Notes: generated from the letters alone by a model not told the origin. A stretch of 18,778 nt of DNA from Alphaproteobacteria bacterium (GCA_007116755.1 SKHU01000135.1:1-18778); one strand, 5' to 3'; positions 1 to 7,130 are shown, numbered from the stretch's first letter. Numbers and translations are program-made.

Positions 1-614
1 CAGATCGCAAAGGCGGAGACTTCCCTGCCCGTCAGTTTTTCCTCGATCAGCAGCCTGTCGGTTTTGACGGTGCAGGCAGGATTGACCATGAAATCCTCGG
101 CTGTTTGCAAAGCCTCCGCACGGCTGTCGGTGACGACAACACCCTTGCCTGCGGCCAGCGCATCGGCTTTGATAACAAATCCCTTACTCTCCTCCCATGT
201 TTCAATGGCGGATTTTGCTGCAGCAAAATCATCGCAAGATATATAAGCGGCGGTCGGAATACCGTGATCGCGCATAAAATCTTTGGCAAAAATTTTCGAG
301 GATTCCAGCTGCGCCGCCGCCTGTGCGGGTCCGAAAACGGCAAAGCCTTCCGCACGCAGCGCATCGGATACACCGTCAGCCAGCGGCTGTTCCGGCCCGA
401 TTACGGTCAGATCGGGGCGCAGCATTTTTGCCGCCGCGAGAATATCCGCCTCCGCCGTGCATTCCGCCTTCGGCAGGGCGGCAATCGCGTCACTGCCCGG
501 CAGCGCGACGAGTTTTACGACATGCGGCGATTGCACCAGCTTCCAGGCCAGCGCATGTTCGCGCCCGCCGCCGCCGATCAGCAATACGGTTTTCCCTTCG
601 CCGTCAGGCCGCAT
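1..614 (-). CDS. purD: Phosphoribosylamine-glycine ligase (GAR synthetase), partial
   Basis: This is the N-terminal 204 codons of PurD; the 3' part lies beyond the left edge. PurD joins phosphoribosylamine and glycine using ATP in step 2 of de novo purine synthesis. The glycine-rich motif IGGGGREHALAWKL follows an 8-residue lead-in. Further in are the family stretches VIGPEQPLADG, the VFGP segment and SSKIFAKDFM, then the start of the ATP-grasp region with KADALAAGKGVVV. The ATG at 614 overlaps the stop of purC by 11 nt, so the two are probably translationally coupled. It is the last visible gene of a purF-purE-purC-purD operon. Identity is certain from the motifs; only the exact start is open, since a TTG ten codons further in would give a shorter N-terminus. 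Confidence 0.95.
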   Translation of the reverse strand, partial: MRPDGEGKTVLLIGGGGREHALAWKLVQSPHVVKLVALPGSDAIAALPKAECTAEADILAAAKMLRPDLTVIGPEQPLADGVSDALRAEGFAVFGPAQAAAQLESSKIFAKDFMRDHGIPTAAYISCDDFAAAKSAIETWEESKGFVIKADALAAGKGVVVTDSRAEALQTAEDFMVNPACTVKTDRLLIEEKLTGREVSAFAI

Positions 615-1686
615 GTTTTTTGCCCCAATCCGCTATTGTCCGCGCCACATCTTTCAGCGGCCACGCATTTTCAAAACAGTTTTTCCGGTAAAATTTCTGC
701 GCCGTCTGTTGCGCCATGCTTTTATACAGCATGGCCACCGCATCACGCAAAACCGGATCCAGCGGCGGCGGCGTTTCTTTCAGCTCCTCCACACAAATGC
801 CTTTCCAGTCTTCCGCGCCGCGTTCTTCCGCCAGCTCTTTGGCGCGGGCAACGGCTTTTTCCCAGGATGTGCCGCGATAGAATTTGCGCAGCGATTCCTT
901 GGAAAGCTGCACGCCTTCACAGGTCAGACGCAGCTCGTCCGGCCCGATGGAATCGATCAGGATAAAGCCGCGCACGCCGTTTTCATCCGCCGCATCAAAG
1001 GCAAATTCCAGCTTGCCGTCCCACAGCGTCACATCGATTGCGGCAAAAATATCTTTGAGAGTTCCTGCAATATGCACAGCGTTTTTGTGCAGCAATTTAA
1101 ACTCCGCCTCCGTCATGCCGGAAATATCCCGCGCCGTCTCATAAGGCAGCATACGGTCGTAATTTTCCAGCTTGGTCGAAAATTCGATGACGGGAAAATC
1201 AAACATATCCCCCGCTTTCGGCGGCGCGGCAAGGCCGAGCGTTGTGCAGTATTCCGCATCGCTTGCGCGTTTCAGCAGCGAGCTGCCCTCCGGCACACCG
1301 AAGCGGAAAATCACTTCCAGCGGTACCAATGCCCGTTCGGGGCGGTTTTGATAGGCGCTGTAATCATAAACCAGCTTGCCGTCTTTTTGCTGCGCCTCCG
1401 GCTTTAAAACGGCCATTTTTTCCACGGTCAGCAGATTGGTTTTTTCCGCGAAAACATCCTGTCCGGCTTTCAGATGGGTTTTGATGCCGCGTTTTTCAAG
1501 CAGGTCGAAAAACATATAGGCCAGCGCCGCCAGCGCCTCCCCCTTGCCGTCCAGCCGGTCGGGCATTCCGCCCCAGTCAAAGACCGAATAACGGTCGGAA
1601 AATTCGAAAATCAGATGATCCGTTTTGTTGTCGCCGCGGATATCCTTAACCGACCCGCGATACATGATCTCCGGCAATTGCGTCAT
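604..1686 (-). CDS. purC: SAICAR synthetase, long divergent form
   Basis: A 360-residue protein of the phosphoribosylaminoimidazole-succinocarboxamide synthase family, which condenses CAIR with aspartate using ATP. Recognisable parts are the N-terminal nucleotide loop (YRGSVKDIRG, residues 9-18), FSDRYSVFDWGG (29-40), GKGEALAALA, the central VPLEVIFRFGVPEGSSLLKR, and a diverged LIDSIGPDELRL in place of the usual LADEISPD-type motif. E. coli PurC has about 237 residues, so this protein carries roughly 120 extra, including a C-terminal helical tail. The start is fixed by a strong GGAGGAGGG Shine-Dalgarno 4 nt before the ATG. That site and the first 41 nt lie inside the end of purE, which implies coupled translation. 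The family assignment is firm; substrate specificity is inferred from the operon. Confidence 0.88.
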   Translation of the reverse strand: MTQLPEIMYRGSVKDIRGDNKTDHLIFEFSDRYSVFDWGGMPDRLDGKGEALAALAYMFFDLLEKRGIKTHLKAGQDVFAEKTNLLTVEKMAVLKPEAQQKDGKLVYDYSAYQNRPERALVPLEVIFRFGVPEGSSLLKRASDAEYCTTLGLAAPPKAGDMFDFPVIEFSTKLENYDRMLPYETARDISGMTEAEFKLLHKNAVHIAGTLKDIFAAIDVTLWDGKLEFAFDAADENGVRGFILIDSIGPDELRLTCEGVQLSKESLRKFYRGTSWEKAVARAKELAEERGAEDWKGICVEELKETPPPLDPVLRDAVAMLYKSMAQQTAQKFYRKNCFENAWPLKDVARTIADWGKKHAA

Positions 1687-2431
1687 TTTTTCCCTCCTCC
1701 GTTATATATTTAAAAACTCTCTCCGCCCCCAGCACCGCGTTGCGGGCATTATTCGCACCGACCCAGAACCCGCCTTTTTTCATCCAGTCATAAACAACAA
1801 GATAGGTTTCGGGCTTGTTCAACGTTTCCTTGTCCAAAAGCGGCAGATGCAGGCCGAACGCATCGCTATGAATTGATTTTTCCTCCGTCACGAAGATGAT
1901 ATTGAAGGCGCGCTCTTCAATCTCCGCCCCTTGCGTGACGTGATAATCCTTTTCCGCCGCCAGCTCATGCGTGCGGCGCAGCTCTTTTTGCGCATAATCC
2001 GTTGCGGCGATTTCTTCGGAAATCACGAAATGCAGCCGTCCGCGCGCATCGGCGATTTTATCGCGTGCGTTTTGCAGATAGGCGGAAATATCCTTTTCCC
2101 TGCCCGCACCGCAGCTGAACACCGGCATACCGAACGGCATCTGCGCCATTGAGGCCACCGCATCCAGTCCGCCGAAATGCGCAGGCACGGCCACGCCGAA
2201 GACCGGACGGTCACTGATCGAGGCACAAACCCCCGGCAGCGCCGCCGACAGCCCCGCACCGGCGACAATCACATCCCCGCCCCAGTCTTTCAGTTTTTCC
2301 TGCAAATCTTCCAGATTGCGGTGTGCGGAGATCACCGCAAATTCCACCGCCCCCGCCGCTTTCAGGGAGTCACAGAGCGGCATTGAAACATATTCATCGG
2401 ACGCGCTGCCGAACACCGTAAAAATCTTCAT
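1646..2431 (-). CDS. purE: PurE-type AIR carboxylase / N5-CAIR mutase, atypical 261-residue form
   Basis: PurE family enzyme making CAIR, the substrate of PurC. Visible motifs are GSASD (residues 8-12), SAHR (35-38, with the family's catalytic histidine at 37), and AGAGLSAALPG (57-67) followed by GLDAVASMAQMPFGMPV. This order is class I-like, but the histidine of the usual AAHLPG motif is alanine here (A64). Class I enzymes are about 160-170 residues; this one has about 100 more. The extension ends in GANNARNAVLGAERVF (225-240), which resembles the C-terminal helix of ordinary PurE, so it may be an insertion or a partial domain duplication. The start at 2431 is chosen because the fold begins there and it forms an ATGA overlap with purF; the frame stays open 50 codons further upstream inside purF. 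No purK is visible nearby. Confidence 0.85.
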   Translation of the reverse strand: MKIFTVFGSASDEYVSMPLCDSLKAAGAVEFAVISAHRNLEDLQEKLKDWGGDVIVAGAGLSAALPGVCASISDRPVFGVAVPAHFGGLDAVASMAQMPFGMPVFSCGAGREKDISAYLQNARDKIADARGRLHFVISEEIAATDYAQKELRRTHELAAEKDYHVTQGAEIEERAFNIIFVTEEKSIHSDAFGLHLPLLDKETLNKPETYLVVYDWMKKGGFWVGANNARNAVLGAERVFKYITEEGKNDAIAGDHVSRVG

Positions 2432-3984
2432 GCGTATCTCTCCTTTTTTCCTTTTTTCTCTGTTTTCGCGGTTGCGGTTTTTTCTGCGGAATTCCGCAGC
2501 CTTTCGGCCTTGCGCTGCGCGGCAAAGGCGGCGATATCCTCTTTTCCGGCCGGATATTTGCCGTTCATGCAAGCCATACACATGCTGCTTTTTGCCGCGG
2601 CGATTTTCAGGTCGCTTTCATCCAGATAGATAAACTTTCGCGCCCCCGCCCAATCCGCGATGTCCTCCACGGTTTTTTCATTGGCGACAAGCTCGGCCGG
2701 GTCGGGAAAATCGATGCCGTAAAAACAGCCGTAACGCAGCGGCGGGGAGGTCACGCCCAGCACGATTTCCTTCGCGCCGTTTTTCTTTAAAAGCGAGATA
2801 ATGCGTTTGGAGGTCGTGCCGCGCACAACGCTGTCATCAATCAGCAGAATATTCTTGCCCTCAATCTCGCTTTTGATCGGGCTGAGTTTCAGATGCACCG
2901 CATCTTCGCGCTCCTCCTGCGTATTCAGGATAAAGCTGCGATGGACATAGCGGTTTTTGATCAACCCCTCGCGATAGGGCAGGCCGAGAAGGTCTGCTGC
3001 GGCAATCGCCGCCGAGCGGCTGGTATCGGGAACAGGCATCACAACATCGGGGCTGATCTCCCCCGCCTCGATCGCCGCGCGCGCCTTGATGCCGAGCTGC
3101 GTGCCGAGCCGCAGCCGCACCTTATAGACCGATTCCTTTTCAATCGTTGATTCGGCAGCAGAAAAATAAATCCACTCAAACGCGCACGGGGTTTTCGGCG
3201 TGCGGCTTTCTGCCAGATCGGCACTGTGCAGCCGCCCGTCAAGATCGATAAAAATCAATTCACCCGGCCGGATATCGCGCATAAAATCATAGCCGAGATA
3301 ATTCAGCGCCACGGTTTCCGAAGTGACGCAATACCGCGTTTCGCCGTTTTCCTCCGTGCGCCGCCCCAGCACCAGCGGCCGCAGCCCGTGCGGATCGCGG
3401 AAGGCGACCATGCCGCTTTGCGCGACAAGGCCGATCACCGCATAGCCGCCGCGGAAATTTTCAAAAATCATTTCTGTTGCGCGCTGCATATTCTCAAAAG
3501 AAAAACTGTCTTTATGCACATCGCGCCCGCCCAGCAGATAATGGCTCCAGTAATAAAGCAGCACTTCCAGATCGTTTTCGGTCAGAAGCTGACGTTTGAG
3601 ATCGGCGGTGAGTTTTTGCGCCAGCATTTTGTGATTGACGATATTGCCGTTATGCACCATGCCCAGCCCGAACGGCGCACCGGTCAAAAGCGGCTGGATG
3701 TCGCGGCGGCTGTTGCCGCCCGTTGTCGCATAGCGCGTATGGCCGATGGCCATCTGCCCTGTCAGATTTTCGATATTGTCACGGTCGAAAACCTGCGCGA
3801 CCAGACCAAGGTCGCGCTTTTGATAAAACATTTTCGACAAATCGTCATAAGAAAGGATACCCGCCGCATCCTGTCCGCGGTGCTGCAGCGTCAAAAGGCC
3901 GCGATAGGCTTCATAAGCCGCGCGATATTCCGCCCCGCTTTTTGCGGATTTTGCAGATCCGGCAATACCGATGACACCGCACAT
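2428..3984 (-). CDS. purF: Amidophosphoribosyltransferase (glutamine PRPP amidotransferase)
   Basis: PurF, 518 residues, makes phosphoribosylamine from PRPP and glutamine, the committed step of purine synthesis. With this start the protein begins MCGVIGIAG, so Met removal exposes the Ntn-hydrolase nucleophile Cys2. The glutaminase half shows LQHRGQDAAG and GHTRYATTGG (81-90). The transferase half has the PRPP loop LLIDDSVVRGTTS (380-392). Four cysteines at 267 (PCAFEWIYF), 420 (GCFYGIDFP), 469 and 472 (CMACMNGKYP) match the 4Fe-4S ligands of the Bacillus-type enzyme, so an oxygen-sensitive cluster is likely. The tail (about 500-518) is lysine-rich. AAGG lies 8 nt before the ATG. An in-frame GTG at 4029 would add a 15-residue leader, comparable to a Bacillus-type propeptide, but it has no good ribosome site. 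Confidence 0.96.
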   Translation of the reverse strand: MCGVIGIAGSAKSAKSGAEYRAAYEAYRGLLTLQHRGQDAAGILSYDDLSKMFYQKRDLGLVAQVFDRDNIENLTGQMAIGHTRYATTGGNSRRDIQPLLTGAPFGLGMVHNGNIVNHKMLAQKLTADLKRQLLTENDLEVLLYYWSHYLLGGRDVHKDSFSFENMQRATEMIFENFRGGYAVIGLVAQSGMVAFRDPHGLRPLVLGRRTEENGETRYCVTSETVALNYLGYDFMRDIRPGELIFIDLDGRLHSADLAESRTPKTPCAFEWIYFSAAESTIEKESVYKVRLRLGTQLGIKARAAIEAGEISPDVVMPVPDTSRSAAIAAADLLGLPYREGLIKNRYVHRSFILNTQEEREDAVHLKLSPIKSEIEGKNILLIDDSVVRGTTSKRIISLLKKNGAKEIVLGVTSPPLRYGCFYGIDFPDPAELVANEKTVEDIADWAGARKFIYLDESDLKIAAAKSSMCMACMNGKYPAGKEDIAAFAAQRKAERLRNSAEKTATAKTEKKGKKERYA

Positions 3985-4019
3985 ATCCCAAGCCTTGATA
4001 TTATCAGGAAACTCTCCTT

Positions 4020-4031
4020 CTGTTTTCACAG
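4020..4031. repeat. Small inverted repeat upstream of purF
   Basis: CTGT-TTTC-ACAG forms a perfect 4-bp inverted repeat 36 nt before the purF ATG, between the rng terminator and purF. It could be a small hairpin in the purF leader or a protein-binding dyad. I could not place a convincing -35/-10 pair for purF in the 77 nt available, so the purF promoter remains unidentified. Confidence 0.2.
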
Positions 4032-4061
4032 TTTTGGCGGCAAATTACAAGGGGGCAAAGC

Positions 4062-4084
4062 AAAAAAATACTGCACAGCAGCAT
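4062..4084 (-). terminator. Intrinsic terminator after rng
   Basis: On the minus strand, 18 nt after the rng stop codon, ATGCTGC and GCAGTAT pair over 7 bp with one G-T wobble around a TGT loop (hairpin 4068-4084). A run of six further T residues follows directly. This is a textbook rho-independent terminator. It separates the UPF0262-infA-maf-rng operon from the purF operon, which points in the same direction. Confidence 0.8.
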
Positions 4085-4102
4085 AGGCCGTTCCTGTACG
4101 GT

Positions 4103-5356
4103 TTATTTATTGCCGGGGAATTTATCGGCGATAACCGAGGTTTTGTCGCGCAGCGAGGCGGAGCGGCGGCGGCGCGTCATTTCCATCATCATCAGCCGCG
4201 TCAGCCCGTGCACCTGCGGGTCGGCGGGGTCGAAACGCCCGTTCTCCTCAAAAGCGGTCACAAGCTGGTTGCGCGTGCCTTTATCGCTGGAAATCATATC
4301 GCAGATAATGATGCCGCTGTGATTGCGGATGCGGATCTGGCGCATAATCTCTTCTGCCGCCTCCATATTGGCGGTATAGGAATCGGACGGGCCGGCATTG
4401 ATGTCGATGACAACGCAGGCCTGTGTGCGCTCGATCACGATATTGCCGCCGGACGGCAGATAAACGGTGCGCTCGTTCAACAATTCCATCGCGGAATGGA
4501 TGCCGTGCGCCTCGAACAGCGATTTGACGCGATCCTGCGGCGAGAATTCGGCCACGAAAATTTTGTCCGTCAGATCGGGGGCAAAACGTTCCGTCCACAG
4601 CCGCGCATGCGCGGCCTGCTGGCGCGTCATAACCTCGATACGGTCAATGCCGCGACGGGCGTAATCGATAAAGACCCGCTCGATCGCATCGGGCGCATCC
4701 CAGACACGGGCAGGTTTTTGCGCATCGCGCGCCTCGCGGGCGGCATCTTTGGCCGCCTCCCATTCTTCGACCAGATGATCGGCTTCGCAATACAGAACGT
4801 CATCGGGCAGGTCGGGTGCCATCTGGCGGATGACCCAGCCGCCGCGCGGATGGCGTTTGCGCAGCTTTTCGCCAATAAACGCTTCTTCGCGGTCGTTGAT
4901 CCAGTGCGAGGAGAAAATCCCGACCACATTCGGGCTGTAGAGCAGGGAGCGCCCCGGAATGCGGATTTTTGTTGTCAGACGCGCGAGTTTTCTGTGCAAT
5001 TCCTCATCCGTGTCGTGTCCTTCCGCCTTGACCTGCACAAACAGCCATTCCCCCGTGCCGACAAGATAGGAGATATCCCTGTGTTTCGGCGGCCCCGAAC
5101 CTTTTGTGCCGACGGGCTTCCAGAAATGCTTGGCCGGCAGAATACCCTGTTTGCCGTTGCCCAGATCGACAAAAGCCGCGTTCAGCCGCGTATCGACCTG
5201 CGTGACCTTGCCGTAATAGATCGCCGCCCATTTCGGTGTATGAAACGCATAGCCGCGCGGGTAATCGAGAAAAATATCCTCCATTTTGCCGGTCTTGTGA
5301 CTGACAACGGCGGCGTGGTTCTGCCCTTCGATCACTTCCATATAGACATCAAACAT
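4103..5356 (-). CDS. rng: RNase E/G family endoribonuclease, short form
   Basis: A 417-residue protein with the RNase E/G catalytic core, which cuts single-stranded RNA in rRNA maturation and mRNA decay. An S1-like segment lies near residues 40-115 (IYYGKVTQVDTRLNAAFVDLG, KQGILPA). The two metal-binding aspartates of the DNase I-like subdomain are D318 in CVVIDIN and D353 in IICDMI, with NMEAAEEIMRQIRIRN between them. After MEMTRRRRSASL (391-402) the protein ends within 15 residues, where the zinc-link CPxC of E. coli RNase E/G should follow, so that link and the small domain are absent. The start at 5356 begins the conserved fold and overlaps maf by 8 nt; the open frame further upstream lies inside maf. 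The position next to maf and infA is usual for the alphaproteobacterial RNase G-like protein. Confidence 0.88.
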   Translation of the reverse strand: MFDVYMEVIEGQNHAAVVSHKTGKMEDIFLDYPRGYAFHTPKWAAIYYGKVTQVDTRLNAAFVDLGNGKQGILPAKHFWKPVGTKGSGPPKHRDISYLVGTGEWLFVQVKAEGHDTDEELHRKLARLTTKIRIPGRSLLYSPNVVGIFSSHWINDREEAFIGEKLRKRHPRGGWVIRQMAPDLPDDVLYCEADHLVEEWEAAKDAAREARDAQKPARVWDAPDAIERVFIDYARRGIDRIEVMTRQQAAHARLWTERFAPDLTDKIFVAEFSPQDRVKSLFEAHGIHSAMELLNERTVYLPSGGNIVIERTQACVVIDINAGPSDSYTANMEAAEEIMRQIRIRNHSGIIICDMISSDKGTRNQLVTAFEENGRFDPADPQVHGLTRLMMMEMTRRRRSASLRDKTSVIADKFPGNK

Positions 5357-5942
5357 CGTTTTTATACCCCGCTCCGTAAAGCATATTGCGTGTTTCCGGC
5401 AAAGACAGGCCGACGATATTGCTGTAGGAGCCGCGCAGAAACGGAATATACGCCGCCGCCAGCCCCTGAATGGCATAGCCGCCCGCCTTGCCGCGCCATT
5501 CGCCGGATTCGAGATATTCGTCCGTCTCTTTTTCCGACAGGCGCTTGAATTTGACGATACTCTGCACCAGCTGCAGCAGCGGTTTTCTCTCCGGCGCAAT
5601 CAGCGCGATACCGCCATAGACGCGGTGCCGCCGCCCCGACAGCAGCGCAAGACATTGCCGCGCCGTGTCTTTATCCTCCGCTTTCGGCAGAATGCGCCGT
5701 CCGCAGGCCACAACCGTATCCGCCGCCAGAATAAAACATGCGGCGCCCGCCCCCTGTTGAGACGCTGCGGCCACCGCCCCGGCCTTGCCCAGCGCAACAC
5801 GGCATGCGTAATCGCCCGGTTTTTCACGCAGATACGGCGTTTCGTCGATTTCGGCCGGAATCACCTCGTCAGGGCGGATGCCGATCTGCGCCAGCAATTG
5901 CAGACGCCGAGGGGAAGCGGAGGCCAGAATCAAACGCGCCAT
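5349..5942 (-). CDS. maf: Maf-family nucleotide pyrophosphatase
   Basis: A 197-residue Maf/YhdE/YceF protein that hydrolyses non-canonical or methylated nucleoside triphosphates to monophosphates. The signature LASASPRR is at residues 6-13. ADTVV (74-78) carries the family's catalytic aspartate, followed by GRRILPKAED. Later come WRGKAGGYAIQG and GSYSNIVGLSL. The length matches the family. The start has AAGGA about 9-10 nt upstream. It lies 18 nt downstream of infA and overlaps rng by 8 nt, so it is the middle of a tight operon. Which of the known Maf substrate classes applies cannot be told from sequence alone. Confidence 0.93.
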   Translation of the reverse strand: MARLILASASPRRLQLLAQIGIRPDEVIPAEIDETPYLREKPGDYACRVALGKAGAVAAASQQGAGAACFILAADTVVACGRRILPKAEDKDTARQCLALLSGRRHRVYGGIALIAPERKPLLQLVQSIVKFKRLSEKETDEYLESGEWRGKAGGYAIQGLAAAYIPFLRGSYSNIVGLSLPETRNMLYGAGYKNDV

Positions 5943-5960
5943 AACAGCCGTCCTTGAAAT

Positions 5961-6185
5961 TTATTTGTGGCGAAAAGTGATGCGCCCTTTGCTGAGATCG
6001 TAAGGGGTCATTTCAATCGTGACACGGTCGCCGACCAGTACGCGGATGCGGTTTTTGCGCATTTTTCCCGATGTATGGGCGAGGATTTCGTGTTCATTCG
6101 CCTCGATTTTAACGCGGAACATCGCATTGGGCAGCAGCTCTGTGACCACCCCTTCGAATTCCATCAAATCTTCTTTTTCCGACAT
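5961..6185 (-). CDS. infA: Translation initiation factor IF-1
   Basis: A 74-residue S1/OB-fold protein that binds the ribosomal A site during initiation with IF-2 and IF-3. The sequence contains the hallmark VVTELLPNAMFRVKIE, HTSGKMRKNRIRVLVGDRV and EMTPYDLSKGRITFRHK, very close to other alphaproteobacterial IF-1 proteins. AGGA sits 5 nt before the ATG. It follows the UPF0262 gene by 24 nt and precedes maf by 18 nt, the usual alphaproteobacterial neighbourhood. Confidence 0.98.
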   Translation of the reverse strand: MSEKEDLMEFEGVVTELLPNAMFRVKIEANEHEILAHTSGKMRKNRIRVLVGDRVTIEMTPYDLSKGRITFRHK

Positions 6186-6209
6186 ATTTTCCTGAGATCG
6201 TTGTTTTTG

Positions 6210-6680
6210 TTAATAGATAATACGTATATGCAGAACGCATATGAGTGTAAACAAACGCCGTGCTGTTGGCAAATCCGTTTTTATCCCGCGTTCCGAAAGT
6301 TTTGTCTTTAATAGCGCGGCGGCTTCGTCATGTAAAGCCCTGCGTCCCATATCAATCGCCTCGATATGCGCGTGCGAGGCACGGCGGGCGGTTTTATAGT
6401 AACTCTCGCAGACCAGAAAATAATCCTTGATCAGCCGCCGGAACGGCGAGAGAGAGATGCAGAAATCCGCCGTTTCCCCGCCGTTCTTTTCTGCCAGATC
6501 AAACCGTACGGCGCGGTTTTGCAGCGACAGGCAAAGCCGGCACGGCGCATCCGTTTTGCCGTTTTGAAAAACATTGCGGTAGAGAAGATCCTGCACGGCA
6601 ATCGCGCGTTCCCGCTCGATCTCCGGCGCCAGACGGATATTGTTCAAACTCTCGTCCAGAACAATTTCTGCAATCGTCAT
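6210..6680 (-). CDS. UPF0262 family protein
   Basis: A 156-residue member of UPF0262, a family of unknown function largely confined to Alphaproteobacteria and often encoded just before infA. Family segments visible are ERERAIAVQDLL, LSPFRRLIKDYFLVCESYY, HIEAIDMGRRALHDEAA and TARRLFTLICVLHIR. There is no signal peptide or membrane segment, so it is probably cytoplasmic. The ATG at 6680 is chosen over the in-frame GTG three codons upstream because AAGGTGG lies 5 nt before the ATG, overlapping that GTG. It appears to be the first gene of the operon that continues with infA, maf and rng. The family call is firm; the role is unknown. Confidence 0.9.
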   Translation of the reverse strand: MTIAEIVLDESLNNIRLAPEIERERAIAVQDLLYRNVFQNGKTDAPCRLCLSLQNRAVRFDLAEKNGGETADFCISLSPFRRLIKDYFLVCESYYKTARRASHAHIEAIDMGRRALHDEAAALLKTKLSERGIKTDLPTARRLFTLICVLHIRIIY

Positions 6681-6742
6681 CTTTGCCACCTTAAGTTTTC
6701 CCGAGCCGATCCTTGTTTATTCTATCCAATTCCGCAATAAAA

Positions 6743-6754
6743 GAAAAATCCTTA
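6743..6754. repeat. Direct repeat A, copy 1
   Basis: GAAAAATCCTTA recurs exactly at 6851-6862, 108 bp away. The similarity continues imperfectly on the right (TACTTTCCAT versus CTTTTATTCCAT). Both copies are on the UPF0262 side of the intergenic region. The base composition is biased, so chance is possible, but a 12-base exact match with flanking similarity is more than expected. Confidence 0.4.
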
Positions 6755-6850
6755 TACTTTCCATGGCCGTTACCCAAGGCGTACCGATACATAAAACGCA
6801 CGAAATTTTCCAAAAAAACCCTTTTACACCGCAAAAAACCGCTATTCTTC

Positions 6851-6862
6851 GAAAAATCCTTA
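6851..6862. repeat. Direct repeat A, copy 2
   Basis: Second exact copy of GAAAAATCCTTA, followed by CTTTTATTCCAT. See the copy at 6743. The pair may mark a local duplication or paired binding sites for a regulator of the leftward operon; neither is proven. Confidence 0.4.
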
Positions 6863-6938
6863 CTTTTATTCCATAAAATTTTTTATAAATTTTCGATAAT
6901 ATTAAGAAAAATTAACACTTTCTATACTGAATCCGTGC

Positions 6939-6968
6939 TTGAATAGAGATAGGAACCTGTCATACAAT
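6939..6968 (+). promoter_or_regulatory. Sigma-70-like promoter for the exported-protein genes
   Basis: TTGAAT (6939-6944) and TACAAT (6963-6968) are separated by 18 bp, matching 4/6 and 5/6 of the consensus. Transcription would start near 6975, leaving a leader of about 210 nt before the ATG at 7189. It is the best candidate in this AT-rich stretch, but AT-rich DNA easily gives such matches. Confidence 0.4.
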
Positions 6969-6999
6969 AGTATTTGTCAGGTGCCTGCTGAGAAGACCG

Positions 7000-7013
7000 G
7001 AAACATTTGTTTT
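7000..7013. repeat. Dyad-containing direct repeat B, copy 1
   Basis: GAAACATTTGTTTT recurs exactly at 7117-7130. The core AAACA-TT-TGTTT is itself a perfect inverted repeat, the form expected of a dimeric DNA-binding protein site or of a tiny hairpin in the leader RNA. An ATACAATA octamer also precedes each copy, 38 bp before this one and 17 bp before the other. Confidence 0.5.
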
Positions 7014-7116
7014 GCGGCGGGCGCGTCAGAAAAGCACTTTTCTTTAGTGTTCTCTTAAAGTTGCCGTTCCGGCACACCCGCTCAAAAAACGACAAGACGA
7101 TACAATACGTAACAAC

Positions 7117-7130
7117 GAAACATTTGTTTT
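7117..7130. repeat. Dyad-containing direct repeat B, copy 2
   Basis: Second exact copy of GAAACATTTGTTTT, 117 bp from the first and 58 bp before the start codon of the exported protein gene. Both copies lie downstream of the predicted promoter, so they could act as operators or roadblocks, or in the leader RNA. Confidence 0.5.

Noticed and set aside
3971..5548. A 525-codon plus-strand open frame opposite rng and part of maf
   Set aside because: It is antisense to conserved genes, crosses the rng terminator, and has no ribosome site or recognisable domain.
6713..6946. Lys/Phe-rich open frames in the AT-rich intergenic region
   Set aside because: They have no Shine-Dalgarno, no known motif, and a composition explained by AT-rich non-coding DNA.
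7022..7046. Small hairpin AGCACT-TTTCTTT-AGTGTT in the exported-protein leader
   Set aside because: The stem is six pairs with a G-T wobble and no T-run follows, so it is too weak to call a terminator or regulatory RNA.
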